A stretch of 64,000 nt of DNA from Desulfobacter sp. (GCA_028768545.1 CP054838.1:2225501-2289500); one strand, 5' to 3'; positions 25,170 to 35,434 are shown, numbered from the stretch's first letter. Numbers and translations: made by a program. Notes: generated by a model not told the origin, from the letters alone.

Positions 25170-26480
25170 CAGTGATGTCCGGTTAGGTTTTTGCTTGCTC
25201 AATAATTTTTTGATCTTTGACAATATTGTCCCTGTTTGAACTATGAGAGCCCTGCTCCTCGCAGCCAAACAGGTCATTTAGAATGGCGGTTCGCAGCTGC
25301 CGAACTCTTTTGATCGTGACCTTTTCATTAAACTGTTTTTGGCAATGGATTGCCAGTAACAGGTAAGTGATAAGGCCGCCAAGAATCTGAACCATAAGGC
25401 CGTATTCACTGCGGGCAATGAGATGATATACCTTCAGATGTTCTTTCCACCATTTGAAAAAATCCTCAATGGTCCACCGGAGTTTATAAATTGTTGCTAT
25501 TTGTTCCGCTGTTAAATCATGCCTGTCAGTTGCCACATAGTATTTGACGCCAGCAATTTTATAGCCAACAACCCGAACAGGCCTTTTCGTCTGGTTTTGA
25601 TTCGGAGTACCAAGTTTAACCAGTGCATCATAAAAAATGTAGCTGTCGGAAGGGGTCTCGTGGTTATCAATAATTGTTCTTGTTGTCCTGGTTTTTATAC
25701 GGCAGACAAAATGTTTGCCTTGCTCCTGAAGCAGGTCAAATTCTTTATGGGATTGATATCCACGATCCATAACACCTGTTTGCCCCTTGGAAACTATTTT
25801 GGGAACAAAGGTGCGTTCAGCGCCGTTGCCTTCAGTCAAAAAGATTTTGTTTGGGATTCCGTGATTAATGTCAAATCCGCAATGTACTTTGGCTTTTTTA
25901 CTTCCTTTTCTGTAGTTCGCCCAGTGCATTGAAAGGACTGCATTTATGAGACTACCGTCAATGGAAACCAACTCTCCTAACTCGGCGTGTTCACCCGGAT
26001 GACACTCAAGAGCCTGTTTATAAAGATCCTCAAAGATAAATTGCAGTTGTTCGAGTCCCCTGTGATTGATGGCTTCACAGAAACTACTACGGCTGATACC
26101 ACCGTCTGGCGCAATATTTTCTTTAGCAAAAACATTCTCCTTGAGATCCTGAATTAAATGTCGGGCAGACTTGTGCTCCTGAAGATGGAAATAAACCAAA
26201 GCATTTATCTGGTCTTCGAATGTCATTTTTAAAGGGCGATCTCCTCGAGATTGTAATTCCGGTGCTTTTGAAAGTGACTTTATCAGAGGGCACCTGAAAT
26301 TGTCAAAGTTCAGGGACCGTAGTTGTTTTTTAGGGACTGAGATGTGCGTCATTTGAGCTCCTTGAGTTAAATTTTCAAGGCGCACAAAAATTTTTACGCA
26401 CATTTGTCAACACAAAACCGACTGTTTTTTCAATGATTTTAGATGCTTTTTATATGCAATAACCTAACCGGACACTACTG
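25170..26480 (-). mobile_element. IS4-family element, copy 3
   Basis: 1311 bp. The 9-bp target duplication ATTATCATT lies at 25161-25169 and 26481-26489. It is 51 bp from copy 2 in the same orientation, but with its own duplication, so it is an independent insertion into the deoR-glpA intergenic region. Confidence 0.96.
25183..26352 (-). CDS. IS4-family transposase, copy 3
   Basis: A 389-residue protein, intact. It differs from copy 1 by V for L in FVPKIVSKGQ. Confidence 0.95.
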   Translation of the reverse strand: MTHISVPKKQLRSLNFDNFRCPLIKSLSKAPELQSRGDRPLKMTFEDQINALVYFHLQEHKSARHLIQDLKENVFAKENIAPDGGISRSSFCEAINHRGLEQLQFIFEDLYKQALECHPGEHAELGELVSIDGSLINAVLSMHWANYRKGSKKAKVHCGFDINHGIPNKIFLTEGNGAERTFVPKIVSKGQTGVMDRGYQSHKEFDLLQEQGKHFVCRIKTRTTRTIIDNHETPSDSYIFYDALVKLGTPNQNQTKRPVRVVGYKIAGVKYYVATDRHDLTAEQIATIYKLRWTIEDFFKWWKEHLKVYHLIARSEYGLMVQILGGLITYLLLAIHCQKQFNEKVTIKRVRQLRTAILNDLFGCEEQGSHSSNRDNIVKDQKIIEQAKT

Positions 26481-26530
26481 ATTATCATTCTATAATGATA
26501 AAAACCGTTAAAAAACAAGAGTGTCTATAT

Positions 26531-28090
26531 ATGAGTGAAAAAAAATCGGAAACCCAGGTATTGATCATCGGAGGGGGGGCCACGGGCACCGGCATTGCCC
26601 GGGACCTGTCCTTGAGGGGAATCTCATGTATTCTCATTGATTAGACAGATATCAATGCCGGAGCCTCGGGCGCAAACCACGGCCTGCTCCATTCAGGTGC
26701 CCGTTATGTGTTCAAGGACGGCCCAACCGCATCTGAATGCCAGAGTGAAAATATTTTGTTGAAAAAACTGGCCCCCCACTGCATTGAGGACGAAGGCGGG
26801 CTTTTTGTGGCTGTTGATCAGGATGATGATCAGTATATTGCAGATTTTTCCGGCCTGTGCACCCAATTTCATATTCCTGTCAAAGAAATCGGCCTTGATG
26901 AGGCCCGGAGAAAAGAACCCTGTCTGGCCAAAAATATCAAGGCCGCATTTGAGGTGAACGATGCCGTGGTAGACCCTTTTATGCTTTCTTTGGACAATGC
27001 CGCCCATGCCCAGGGGTTAGGGGCCGTTATTTTAAGGAATACCAGGCTTGTGGGATTTAAAATGGAAAAGGGGCGGATTGGGGCTGCCCAAGTGGAAAAT
27101 TCAAGGACCGGGGAAAGATATTGTATTGAGGCCCTTGAGTATGTGAATGCCTCAGGGGCCTGGGCCGGAATTGTTGCAGCCATGGCCGGGTCGAATATGC
27201 CCATGAGCTATTCCAAAGGCTCGCTTCTGGTGACCCAGACCCGGATGAATACCCGGGTGATCAATCGATTGAGAAAGGCCTCGGATGGAGATATCCTTGT
27301 GCCGGGAGGAACGGTGTCCATCATCGGCACCACCTCCATTAAGATCGATACCTTGGATGATATAAGACCGGATGCCAATGAGGTGGATGCCATCATCAGG
27401 GAAGGGGCCCAGATGATTCCCGCTCTTTTAACCGCACCCTATATCCGTGCCTATGCAGGTGTCAGGCCCTTGGTGGAAAACCCTGGGGGACAAGGCCGGA
27501 ACATCAGCCGGAATTACACTCTCAATATCCATGAGCAAGATGAGATCTTCAACCTGGTGACCATTACCGGAGGCAAGCTGACCACCTTCAGGCTCATGGC
27601 TGAAAAAACATCGGATGTTGTGGCCCTCCGGCTTAAAAATACCCGTCTCTGCCTTACCCGGACCCAGAAACTGCCTCCCAGCGCCAAAGGGGCGTGGACT
27701 GAGCCGGGCAGGGCGCCCAGGGTATGGATGAACACCCCAGGTCCAAAAGATACCCTGATCTGTGAATGTGAAATGGTTTCAAAACAGATGGTGGATCAGA
27801 TTGTGGAGGCGCTGAAGGCCGAAGGGGTCACCCCGACCTTAGAGGAGGTGGGCCGTAGGAGCCGGATCGGCAAGGGACCCTGCCAGGGCTGTTTTTGCTC
27901 CTTTCGCCTGGCTGCCTATCTTTACCAGAGGGGCGAACTTTCAAATACCCAGGGCCTGGACCAGGTTAAAAAATTTATCAATGAACGCTGGAAAGAGTTT
28001 ATGCCCCTTGTCCGGGACCAGGAGCTTGCCCGGGTGGAACTCCAGGACTCTTTTTTATCGGCTCTCTTTGAAATGGAGGAACAGCCATGA
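26531..28090 (+). CDS. glpA: Anaerobic glycerol-3-phosphate dehydrogenase subunit A, in-frame TAG at codon 38
   Basis: ATG 26531 opens MSEKKSETQVLIIGGGATGT, the FAD-binding dinucleotide fold. Codon 38 (26642-26644) is TAG in CILID-x-TDINAGASG, where relatives have Lys/Arg/Glu. The frame is then intact for 481 codons: ANHGLLHSGARYV, then a C-terminal BFD-like [2Fe-2S] domain with CECE and GPCQGCFC. Total 519 residues, close to GlpA length. The enzyme oxidises glycerol-3-phosphate to dihydroxyacetone phosphate. It overlaps glpB by 4 bp (ATGA). IS copy 3 ends 50 bp upstream, and no clear ribosome binding site remains. Confidence 0.85.
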
Positions 28091-29282
28091 TCTTATCTGG
28101 TGATAATAAAACCATTGACTGCCAGGTCGGGATTGTGGGTGACGGCATGGCCGGGATGGCCGGGATGGCCGCTGCTGTTTTTGCCTCTTGCTGCGGGCTG
28201 TCAACGATTCAGGCGGGATCTGTCTCTCAAATGTCGTTTGCAAGCGGATGTCTGGATCTTTTTTCACGTATTCCCGGGAATCCCGGCCCTGGGTTTGAAG
28301 ACCCCTTTGAAGGCATTGAGGCCCTGGTGAAAAGAGTGCCGGACCACCCCTATGCCCGGATTCGCCGGCAGGAGATTGTCCGGGGCTTTAAAATTTTTAC
28401 TGATTTTATGCGTGACGCCGGGATTGTTTTTCATGGCAAACCCAACGTTAATCAAAAAATGATTACTTGTGCAGGCAGATGGCCGAGACACTCAAGGCGG
28501 TTTCTCCCTGGATAGGCAGTGCAACCCTTGGATTTCCCGGCAGGGAAGACCAAGGCGACCTCATGTGCGAGCGCCTGGCCTGGGACCTTGAAACCCCAAA
28601 GATTTTGTCCAGATTTATAGATGAGCTTTTTGTCCATGTCTCAGGGTTTGATGCTGTGGGCCTGCCCCCTGTCTTTGGATTATACCGGTTTGAACAATTG
28701 AGGAAGACCTTGGAAAAAGCCCTTGGCAAACCGGTTTTTGAAATTCCAGGCCTTGCCCCTTCACTGCCCGGGATGCGGATCAAAGAGGGCTTTGCAAGCC
28801 GTATTCAAGACCATGGGGTCCAAAGGTTTTCCGGGAGGGTCAACCGGGTCACCATGGATTCTTTGGGCCGGTTTTGCTTTAAGGTGACCCAAGGCATGGA
28901 TTCCTGGCAGATCAGGGCAAATACCCTGGTTCTGGCCACAGGCCGTTTTTTGGGCCAGGGCCTTGGGGTGAATCAGGAGGGCAGGATTAAAGAGCCGCTG
29001 TTTGATCTGCCCGTGACCCAGACAGATCAAAGGTCTCAATGGTTGAATCCTGATTTTTTTAATGGACAGGGGCATCCGGTAAACCGGGCCGGCATAGAAA
29101 CCGATGAATTTTTCAGGCCCCTGGACGGTAAGGGCAAAGTCTTTCATCCGGGACTTTACACTGTTGGCACCATCATTGCCTACCAGGACTGGAAACGGGA
29201 AAAATCAGGCTCGGGCATATCCATTTCAATGGCATACAAGGCCGTTTCACACCTTTTGTCATCTTTGGAAAACAGGTCCTGA
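28087..29282 (+). pseudogene. glpB: Anaerobic glycerol-3-phosphate dehydrogenase subunit B, internal deletion and frameshift
   Basis: The N terminus (GIVGDGMAGMAGMAAAVFA, FAD fold) is in one frame to PNVNQKMITCAG. The C-terminal three-quarters (QMAETLKAVSPWIGSATLGF, LPPVFGLYRF, LATGRFLGQGLG, GISISMAYKAV) is in another. Compared with GlpB of E. coli, about 40-45 residues between the ITCAG-like and the QMAETL-like blocks are missing. The junction at about 28470 reads GCAGGCAGATGG, suggesting deletion at a short repeat. The N terminus has three near-copies of GGGATGGCC. No glpC follows; the MFS gene is convergent. Confidence 0.8.
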
Positions 29283-29298
29283 ATTTTGCCCAGGTGCT

Positions 29299-30564
29299 TT
29301 AGGATTCCCCCGGGGGGGTATCCTTTTTACTGGGTTTGAAAGGATAGATCTTGTACCAGACCAGGCTGAGAATCTGGCAGATCATCAGCCCTGCAAATCC
29401 GGCCCTGTATCCTGCAGGGTCATAGGTGTTGGCAGAAGAAACCCCCCAGAGATTGATGATCGCGCCAATGGCCCATTGAACAATGAATGCCGCAATAAAG
29501 ACCAATAGGTTGATTCCCGTGGTCACCCTTCCTGACAGGGTGATGGGAAAATTCAAGGTCAGGGCGGTATAGGACAGGATGCCTGAACTGCCGAAAAATC
29601 CAAACAGCATAAGAATGATGGATAAAGGTATGCCAAAGGGAAAAATCATCAGCCCCTGGATAAGGATAAACAAGGTCATGCCCGCCACTGCCGTTGTTTT
29701 TACGGGGATTTTTTTTTCCACCAGTTTTTCAGCCAGGACGCCAAGGCAGATAAATCCTGAAATCATTGCCATGGCTGACCAGGAGAGGGCCTGGGCCACG
29801 TCCGGTCTGGACATATTTCCCACATCCCGAAGCCATGGTCCTGACCACAACCCTATGATGGAGATGAATCCTGCCTGGGACAGAGTGGTTAAGGGGGCGA
29901 TTTGCCAAAAAAAAGGGTTTTTAAAAATTCGGACAATGCCCTGGATCTGATCATGGACTGGAAAAGAATGCGGGGGTGTTGATTTGGGCACCACAAAAAA
30001 GAGAATCAAAGCTGCGGCCAGGCTGATCAGAGCCAGGGCCAAAAGCAGCCCCCGCCAGGAGGTTAGGCCAAGGGCCCATTCCACGGGCAGGGTGGCTGCA
30101 AGGGCTCCCAAGCCTCCTGACGCCATCTGAAATCCATTGATCCGCGGCAGCAGTTTTGCCGGAAACCAGATGGCATAGGACTTAAAGGCTGCCATGAGAC
30201 AGGCAGAGACCCCGAATCCGATGAGGGCACGGCCTGCAATCAGGCTGCCAAGGGACTGGGAAAGGGCAAACAGGGCTGCGCCTGTCGCAGCAAAAACCAG
30301 AAGAGATGCCTCCACCACCCTGGGGCCGAACCGGTCCAGGAGAACGCCCAAAGGCAGTTGAGCCAGGGCAAAGGTAATGAAATAGGTGGCCGTTAACAGG
30401 CCGAGGTCTGACGGGTCAATTAAAAGATCGGCAGTAATATTCGGGGCAATTACGGCATTGACGGTCCGAAACAGGTAAGAGAGAAAATACCCCAGGGCAA
30501 AGGGGAGAAATATTCTCAGGCTCTTTGTTTTCCCCATGGCGCATGGCAGCTGGTCTTGCATCAT
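29299..30564 (-). CDS. Major facilitator superfamily transporter
   Basis: 421 residues with twelve predicted membrane segments, starting MMQDQLPCAMGKTKS with AGGAAAAAATA before ATG 30564. The MFS signature GVLLDRFGPRVVEASLLVF (loop 2-3) is present, and NGFQMASGGLGALAATLPVEW is near helix 5. It resembles small-molecule/organic-anion carriers (NarK/ACS-like) but has no diagnostic residue. It is convergent with glpB. The substrate is unknown. Confidence 0.87.
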   Translation of the reverse strand: MMQDQLPCAMGKTKSLRIFLPFALGYFLSYLFRTVNAVIAPNITADLLIDPSDLGLLTATYFITFALAQLPLGVLLDRFGPRVVEASLLVFAATGAALFALSQSLGSLIAGRALIGFGVSACLMAAFKSYAIWFPAKLLPRINGFQMASGGLGALAATLPVEWALGLTSWRGLLLALALISLAAALILFFVVPKSTPPHSFPVHDQIQGIVRIFKNPFFWQIAPLTTLSQAGFISIIGLWSGPWLRDVGNMSRPDVAQALSWSAMAMISGFICLGVLAEKLVEKKIPVKTTAVAGMTLFILIQGLMIFPFGIPLSIILMLFGFFGSSGILSYTALTLNFPITLSGRVTTGINLLVFIAAFIVQWAIGAIINLWGVSSANTYDPAGYRAGFAGLMICQILSLVWYKIYPFKPSKKDTPPGES

Positions 30565-30922
30565 TATTTTTTCCTGCTCAGCAGTAAACTTAAAAAAATT
30601 AGACCGCCCTAATAAAGAGAGTCTATCATTTATTGGCTATTGGATATCATATTTTAAAGTGTGTACCCAGGTATATTTTGGCCAGGATTGATTCTTTTTA
30701 AATGATCCGGAATAGGGTGCCCTAGGGGGCAGTGCCGGATAGATGGGGCTGCCATTTTTTTGGGCCAAACAAGGCCTGGGACAATAACACGGCCGGACAA
30801 TCATGCCGGCGCCCAGCCACCATCGGCCAATAGGATAAAAGGCCTTGACAGGGTCAGGGGTTCTCGTTTATGAATGAATAAAAAAACAAATTATTTATTT
30901 ATTCATTTAACCTATACAAGGT
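30565..30922. other. 358-bp intergenic region between MFS and TetR genes
   Basis: It contains the MFS promoter region, a GC-rich imperfect hairpin near 30710-30750 (CCGGAATAGGG...GTGCCGG) and the TetR operator-like repeat at 30873-30907. I see no gene. Confidence 0.5.
30873..30907. promoter_or_regulatory. Inverted repeat, likely operator of the adjacent TetR gene
   Basis: AATGAATAAA (30873-30882) and TTTATTCATT (30898-30907) form perfect 10-bp arms with a 15-bp AT-rich spacer, 25 bp before ATG 30932. TGAATGAA-type half sites are common TetR targets. Confidence 0.6.
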
Positions 30923-30931
30923 TTGGCAGGT

Positions 30932-31522
30932 ATGAAAAAAAAAGAAGACACCAAACAAATCTATAAAGCGGCATTATCTGTTTTTTCCCGGTACGGTTTT
31001 AAAAAAACCACCATGGACGATGTTGCAGGAAAACTCGGCATGACCAAGGGTAACCTTTATCTTTATGCCAAAAATAAAAAAGCCTTGTACATTGATATGA
31101 TTTCATGGGCCTTGAAACGCTGGCAGTCAAAGGTGGCAAAGGCGGTGGGCAATGAAAAAGAGATCAGGCAAAAATTTGAAACCCTTTGCCAGAAAGCGGT
31201 TGATTATCTGTCTGAAGATAAGGAACTTCACCGGATTTTAGTCAATGATCCCGGGATTTTCCCCATGTTTCCGGATCAGGATCCCTTTGAATCCATCAAC
31301 AAAAAATCCGTGGCCATGATCCGGTCCATCCTTGACCAGGGCATAGCGGCAAAGGTGTTCAGGCCCGTGGACACGGACCAGATCTCCCAGGTCATTTTTC
31401 TGATCTATAAGGTGTTTATTATCCAGACCTATATTAAAGGCCAAAAGGTTCATATCCATAAAATGCTGTCGGAGACCATAGGGCTTATGACCCATGGGCT
31501 TTTTCTTACGGCGGAAAATTAA
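30932..31522 (+). CDS. TetR/AcrR family transcriptional regulator
   Basis: About 196 residues from ATG 30932 (AAGG nine bases upstream). The N-terminal helix-turn-helix includes AALSVFSRYGFKKTTMDDVA and MTKGNLYLYAKNKKALY; the C-terminal helical domain is less specific. It is followed after 21 bp by the SCP2 gene and then the M24 peptidase gene, all on plus, so probably one operon under its own control. A 10-bp inverted repeat lies just upstream. Confidence 0.9.
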   Translation: MKKKEDTKQIYKAALSVFSRYGFKKTTMDDVAGKLGMTKGNLYLYAKNKKALYIDMISWALKRWQSKVAKAVGNEKEIRQKFETLCQKAVDYLSEDKELHRILVNDPGIFPMFPDQDPFESINKKSVAMIRSILDQGIAAKVFRPVDTDQISQVIFLIYKVFIIQTYIKGQKVHIHKMLSETIGLMTHGLFLTAEN

Positions 31523-31543
31523 TCCCTAACAAAGGAGGCAGAA

Positions 31544-31942
31544 ATGACATCTTTGGTTTACCTGAGCGATTCCTGGCGGGACGAGGTTGAAAAGAGGCTT
31601 AAACAAGATCTCAGTCCAGAACGAATGAATTTTATCTCTTCATCCATGTCCAATATCTATACCGGGTGCCCGGACGGACAGGACCGGTTTTTGTTTTTTG
31701 AGTTTTAAAAAGGGGTGTTTAAGGCGGTTTCCACAGGCCCGGGTGAGCCGCCCAAGGCTGAATTTAAAATTACCGGCAGTTACGATGTCTTTGCAAAAAT
31801 TTCAAAGTCGGAATTAGGCTCCCACAAGGCCCTGATGACCGGGAAACTCAAGCTCAAGGGCAATATGATCAAAGCGTTGAAGCTGGCCTCTGTGGCAGAT
31901 CGTATCAATAAAGTCATATCCACCATTGATACCCAATTCTAG
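31544..31942 (+). pseudogene. SCP2 sterol-binding-domain protein with in-frame TAA
   Basis: AAAGGAGG precedes ATG 31544. The frame reads MTSLVYLSDSWRDEVEKRLK, then at codon 55 a TAA (31706-31708) in FLFFEF-x-KGVFKAVS, and continues without other damage to a normal end (YDVFAKISKSELGSHKALM, MTGKLKLKGNMIKALKL, ISTIDTQF). The SCP2 fold binds acyl-CoA or lipids in the cytosol; members are often linked to acyl-CoA metabolism. AAA (Lys) to TAA would explain the stop. Final stop is TAG. Confidence 0.78.
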
Positions 31943-31952
31943 GAGAAAAAAT

Positions 31953-33161
31953 ATGACAGATCCCTATTATATTGATTTTAAATTCCGGGTGACCCAGATC
32001 CAGAGGGCCATGGCCGACTATAATATTGACGTCTACCTGGGCTCAAGGCTTCGCACCCTGTCCTGGGTTTCCGATGTATTCTGCCCCTGGAGAAGTTTTG
32101 TGGTGATTCCGGCCCAGGGCATGCCGGCTCTTTTTTCCTTTGTCATTGATGCGGCACGGATTGCCGATGAAACCTGGATGGATTCAGACCAGGTCTTTGG
32201 GTTTGCCCCCATGGGCGGCCAGGACTAGATTGAACAGATCGCCGATTATATCAATGATTTTTCAGGCGGAAAAAAGATCCGGGTGGGCATTGAATCCGGG
32301 ATGTCCAACTATCTGCCCGAAGGCAATTTAACCCAGTATGAATATGAAAAATATCAGGCGGCCATTAAAAATTGCGAATTGGTCAACGCACATACCATCA
32401 TTGACCGTCTGGCCCTGATCAAGGATGAGGGAACCATCAACCGGTTCAAGGAGGCCTCCCGGATTGTGGATATCGGTCATGAAGCCGTGTTTGAAGCCCT
32501 TGAGAACGGGGGGTGGAAGGGGATGACCGAAACTGAGATCGCAGGGCTTGCAGGATATGCCATGCGAAAGGCCGGCAGCGAATTTGAATGGTCCTTTACC
32601 GGGGGCAATGAAATCGCCTCGGGACACCGCACCGGCTACACCGGAGGTGCCTGCACGCCTGCCACCCGAAGAGAACTTCAACTGGGTGATCCCTTGATGG
32701 TGGATATTCATTCCATGTACAAGCTGGGGCTCGGCGACCATTCCCATAATTATTTCATTGGCCGGGCCACGGACCGCCAGCGCTGGCATGCAGACAATTT
32801 TGTTTCCATCGTGGAAAAAACCCTTGGGGCCTATCGGGCCGGAATATCACCTTGTGACCTGGCCGAAGAAATGATGGATTTTGCCGACCAGCGCGGGTTT
32901 GCAGATTATATGGTCCCGGGTTTTGAACACGGCATCGGCATGATGGGGGATGAATGGAGAATCGGACTCAATGACGGGCCTTTTCCCTATTGGACTAATC
33001 CTGAACACATTTACCGGGAAAATGAGGTGCTGATCTGTGCCATGCAATATGCCTGCCCCGAAGAAGAGATCGGGTTCAGGTATGAAAATCCCATTGTCAT
33101 TCATCAGGACCATTGTGAAGCCCTGTCCAAATTCAGATTGTCCGTGGATGATATCCTTTAA
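31953..33161 (+). CDS. M24 family metallopeptidase (Xaa-Pro peptidase/creatinase-like) with in-frame TAG
   Basis: AGGAG (31941-31945) precedes ATG 31953; 402 codons. The N-terminal creatinase-like domain (~1-130) has TAG at codon 92 (32226-32228) in APMGGQD-x-IEQIADYI, with both sides in frame. The C-terminal pita-bread fold (~150-402) includes FTGGNEIASGHRTGYTGG, LMVDIHSMYK, DHSHNYFIGR and GFEHGIGMMGDEW. The usual metal ligands are only partly conserved (HS in place of DAG), so true peptidase activity is uncertain; other hydrolases of the fold (creatinase, DMSP lyase DddP) are alternatives. It is downstream of TetR and SCP2. Confidence 0.82.
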
Positions 33162-33313
33162 CCTGTGCTGATCCCTGCCCCTCTTTCAGGGGGGCAGGCC
33201 AAAAAATTGATGATAAATTTTTTACCTGCCCTGCTGGGTCATAAATGATTTTTTTACATGGGGGGAATGATTGCATCAATCTGTCTGAAAAAAAGCATCT
33301 TTCCCGATGGGGT

Positions 33314-33477
33314 TTAGGATTTTAAATAGTGTTTATATTCATAGTCTTCGATTAATACATGCAAAATAATCCAGTTGGTTAAAAACTCACCAATGGCATT
33401 CAGCTCGTTCTGGGTGCCATTTGATATGTCCTGATGCAGCTGGAAAATATCAACGATAAGCTGTTCATGGATTTGCC
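33314..33477 (-). pseudogene. Hemerythrin-like protein, C-terminal fragment cut by IS256
   Basis: The minus-strand frame reads HEQLIVDIFQLHQ, then GEFLTNWIILHVLIEDYEY and ends KHYLKS. The helix pattern W-x2-H-x2-x-ED-x2-Y matches the last iron ligands of bacterial hemerythrins (H and D). The start is lost at the IS256 boundary (33478). Hemerythrins bind O2 or di-iron for oxygen sensing or scavenging in anaerobes. The other half is not present across the IS. Confidence 0.65.
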
Positions 33478-34929
33478 GAGGGCGTTCAAAATTCTGTGTC
33501 AGTTGAATGAAAGCTGATATACTCAGCTAAATAAGGAGAACTGACATGACCGAAGAAAACACCGAATTTGATTTTCAAAAAGCCCTTAAAGGCATCCAGG
33601 AAGGTAAACCCTTCACAGGTAAGGGCGGCGTCCTTACATCATTAATCAAAAATCTTGCTGAAGCTGCTCTTGAAGGAGAGTTGGAGTCCCATCTCGGGCA
33701 GGAAGTTTCTGCCAACCGCCGTAATGGAAAAAGCAAAAAGACCATTAAATCCCTGGATGGTAAATTTGAGCTAAAAACCCCGCGTGACAGGGTCGGAACC
33801 TTCTCTCCACAGATCGTCAAAAAACATCAGACAACGCTCAGCGATGAAATTGAAAGAAAGATAATAGCCCTTTACGGCCTGGGCATGAGTTATAATGATA
33901 TGGCTTCCCATTTACAGGAAATCTATGGACTTGAGATTTCAAATGCCACTCTGAGCACCATTACCGATAAAATCATCCATACCGTCAAAGAATGGCAGGC
34001 CAGGCCGTTGGAAAATGTGTACCCAATCATATGGCTTGATGCCATACATTATAAAGTACGAGAAAACGGAAAGGTCGGCAGCAAAGCCGTTTACACAATT
34101 CTTGGGGTGAATATCGAGGGCCGCAAAGAGGTTCTTGGGCTGTACATATCCGAGAATGAGGGTGCGAACTTCTGGCTGCAGGTGTTAACAGACCTTTCAA
34201 ACCGAGGGGTAAAAGATATCCTGATTGCCTGTGTTGATGGTCTAAAAGGTTTTCCCGAGGCCATTGAGACCATATTCCCGGACACAGAAGTTCAACTCTG
34301 CGTAGTCCACCAGATCCGAAATTCATTGAAATACGTTGGTTCCAAAAATAAAAAGGAATTTATGGCAGATCTAAAACGTGTTTATAAAGCGGTCAATAAG
34401 GATCTGGCCGAAGAAGAACTGGATATCTTGGAAAATAAATGGAATGACAAATACCCGATTGTGATAAAATCCTGGCGGAACAACTGGGAACGCCTCAGTC
34501 ATTTCTTTAAATATCCAGAAGAGATTCGACGGATAATATACACCACAAATACCATTGAGGCTGTGCATCGACAGTTTCGAAAACTGACCAAAACAAAGGG
34601 ATCATTCCCGAACCAGGACAGCCTGTTAAAGCTGCTTTACATGGGGATCCAGAACGCCAGTAAAAAATGGACAATGCCGATTCAAAATTGGTCACTGACA
34701 ATTTCCCAGTTGGCAATTTTCTTTGAAGGCCGGCTGGATAAAGAGCTGGGAATTTGATAGGGATTTATTTACAGATGGAAAAGATGGTTCTAGGAACTCC
34801 ACTCCAGCAAAAGTCAACTCCTCCGACGTGGCTGATTGAAGGCCCATTCTCGGACCTGACTTTTACTTCCGCTGGCGCTGAGGCAGATCCGAGAACCGAA
34901 ACCGTGACACAGAATTCTGAACATTCCCT
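33478..34929 (+). mobile_element. IS256-family element, copy C (complete)
   Basis: A 1452-bp copy with both ends as in copy B. The left flank (TTTGCC) belongs to a hemerythrin gene and the right flank (GGATGCGG) to an acyl-CoA synthetase gene. No target duplication is seen, so the junctions come from an IS-mediated rearrangement or recombination between copies. Confidence 0.93.
33546..34757 (+). CDS. IS256-family transposase, copy C
   Basis: 403 residues, intact and nearly identical to copy B. Differences include V for A at RDRVGTF and I for V at YPIIWLDAIH. DDE residues are present. Confidence 0.95.
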   Translation: MTEENTEFDFQKALKGIQEGKPFTGKGGVLTSLIKNLAEAALEGELESHLGQEVSANRRNGKSKKTIKSLDGKFELKTPRDRVGTFSPQIVKKHQTTLSDEIERKIIALYGLGMSYNDMASHLQEIYGLEISNATLSTITDKIIHTVKEWQARPLENVYPIIWLDAIHYKVRENGKVGSKAVYTILGVNIEGRKEVLGLYISENEGANFWLQVLTDLSNRGVKDILIACVDGLKGFPEAIETIFPDTEVQLCVVHQIRNSLKYVGSKNKKEFMADLKRVYKAVNKDLAEEELDILENKWNDKYPIVIKSWRNNWERLSHFFKYPEEIRRIIYTTNTIEAVHRQFRKLTKTKGSFPNQDSLLKLLYMGIQNASKKWTMPIQNWSLTISQLAIFFEGRLDKELGI

Positions 34930-35434
34930 GGATGCGGCCCAAAAGATCGGGTATCCCGTGGCTTTAAAGGGCTGTGCCTGGGAATTGATGCACAAAACTG
35001 AATCCGGATGCATTGAACTGGGGCTGGACAGTCCGGACGGGGTGCTGGTCCAGGAGATGGTTAAAGGCCCCAGGGAACTTGTTGTCGGCCTGAGCCGAGA
35101 TCCCCAGTTTGGGGTCTGTGTGATGATCGGATTCGGCGGGGTCATGGCCGAGGTCGTCGGGGACAGGGTGTTCAGGGTGGCCCCCTTTGACAGGATCGAG
35201 GCCCTTGATATGATCAATGAATTAAACTCAAGGCCCATGCTGGACAGGTTCCGGGGGCAGTCTTCTGCCGATTTGGAAGGGCTTTGTCAACTCCTTGAAG
35301 GCCTGGGACAGTTCGGGCTTGACAATCCATCTGTCCGGGAAATTGATATCAACCCCTTGATCGTTTCCCAGGACGGCAGCATCAGGGCCGCAGATGCGCT
35401 TATCATTCTCAAAAAAGGGGGATCCGATGATTGA
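34930..35434 (+). pseudogene. ADP-forming acyl-CoA synthetase beta (ATP-grasp) subunit, C-terminal fragment
   Basis: From the IS edge the frame reads DAAQKIGYPVALKG, then VLVQEMVKGPRELVVGLSRD, QFGVCVMIGFGG and VREIDINPLIV. This is the ATP-grasp C-terminal region of acetate-CoA ligase (ADP-forming) beta subunits. The first part of the ATP-grasp domain is gone, so it cannot be functional alone. Its stop overlaps the alpha-subunit start by 8 bp. Confidence 0.85.
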
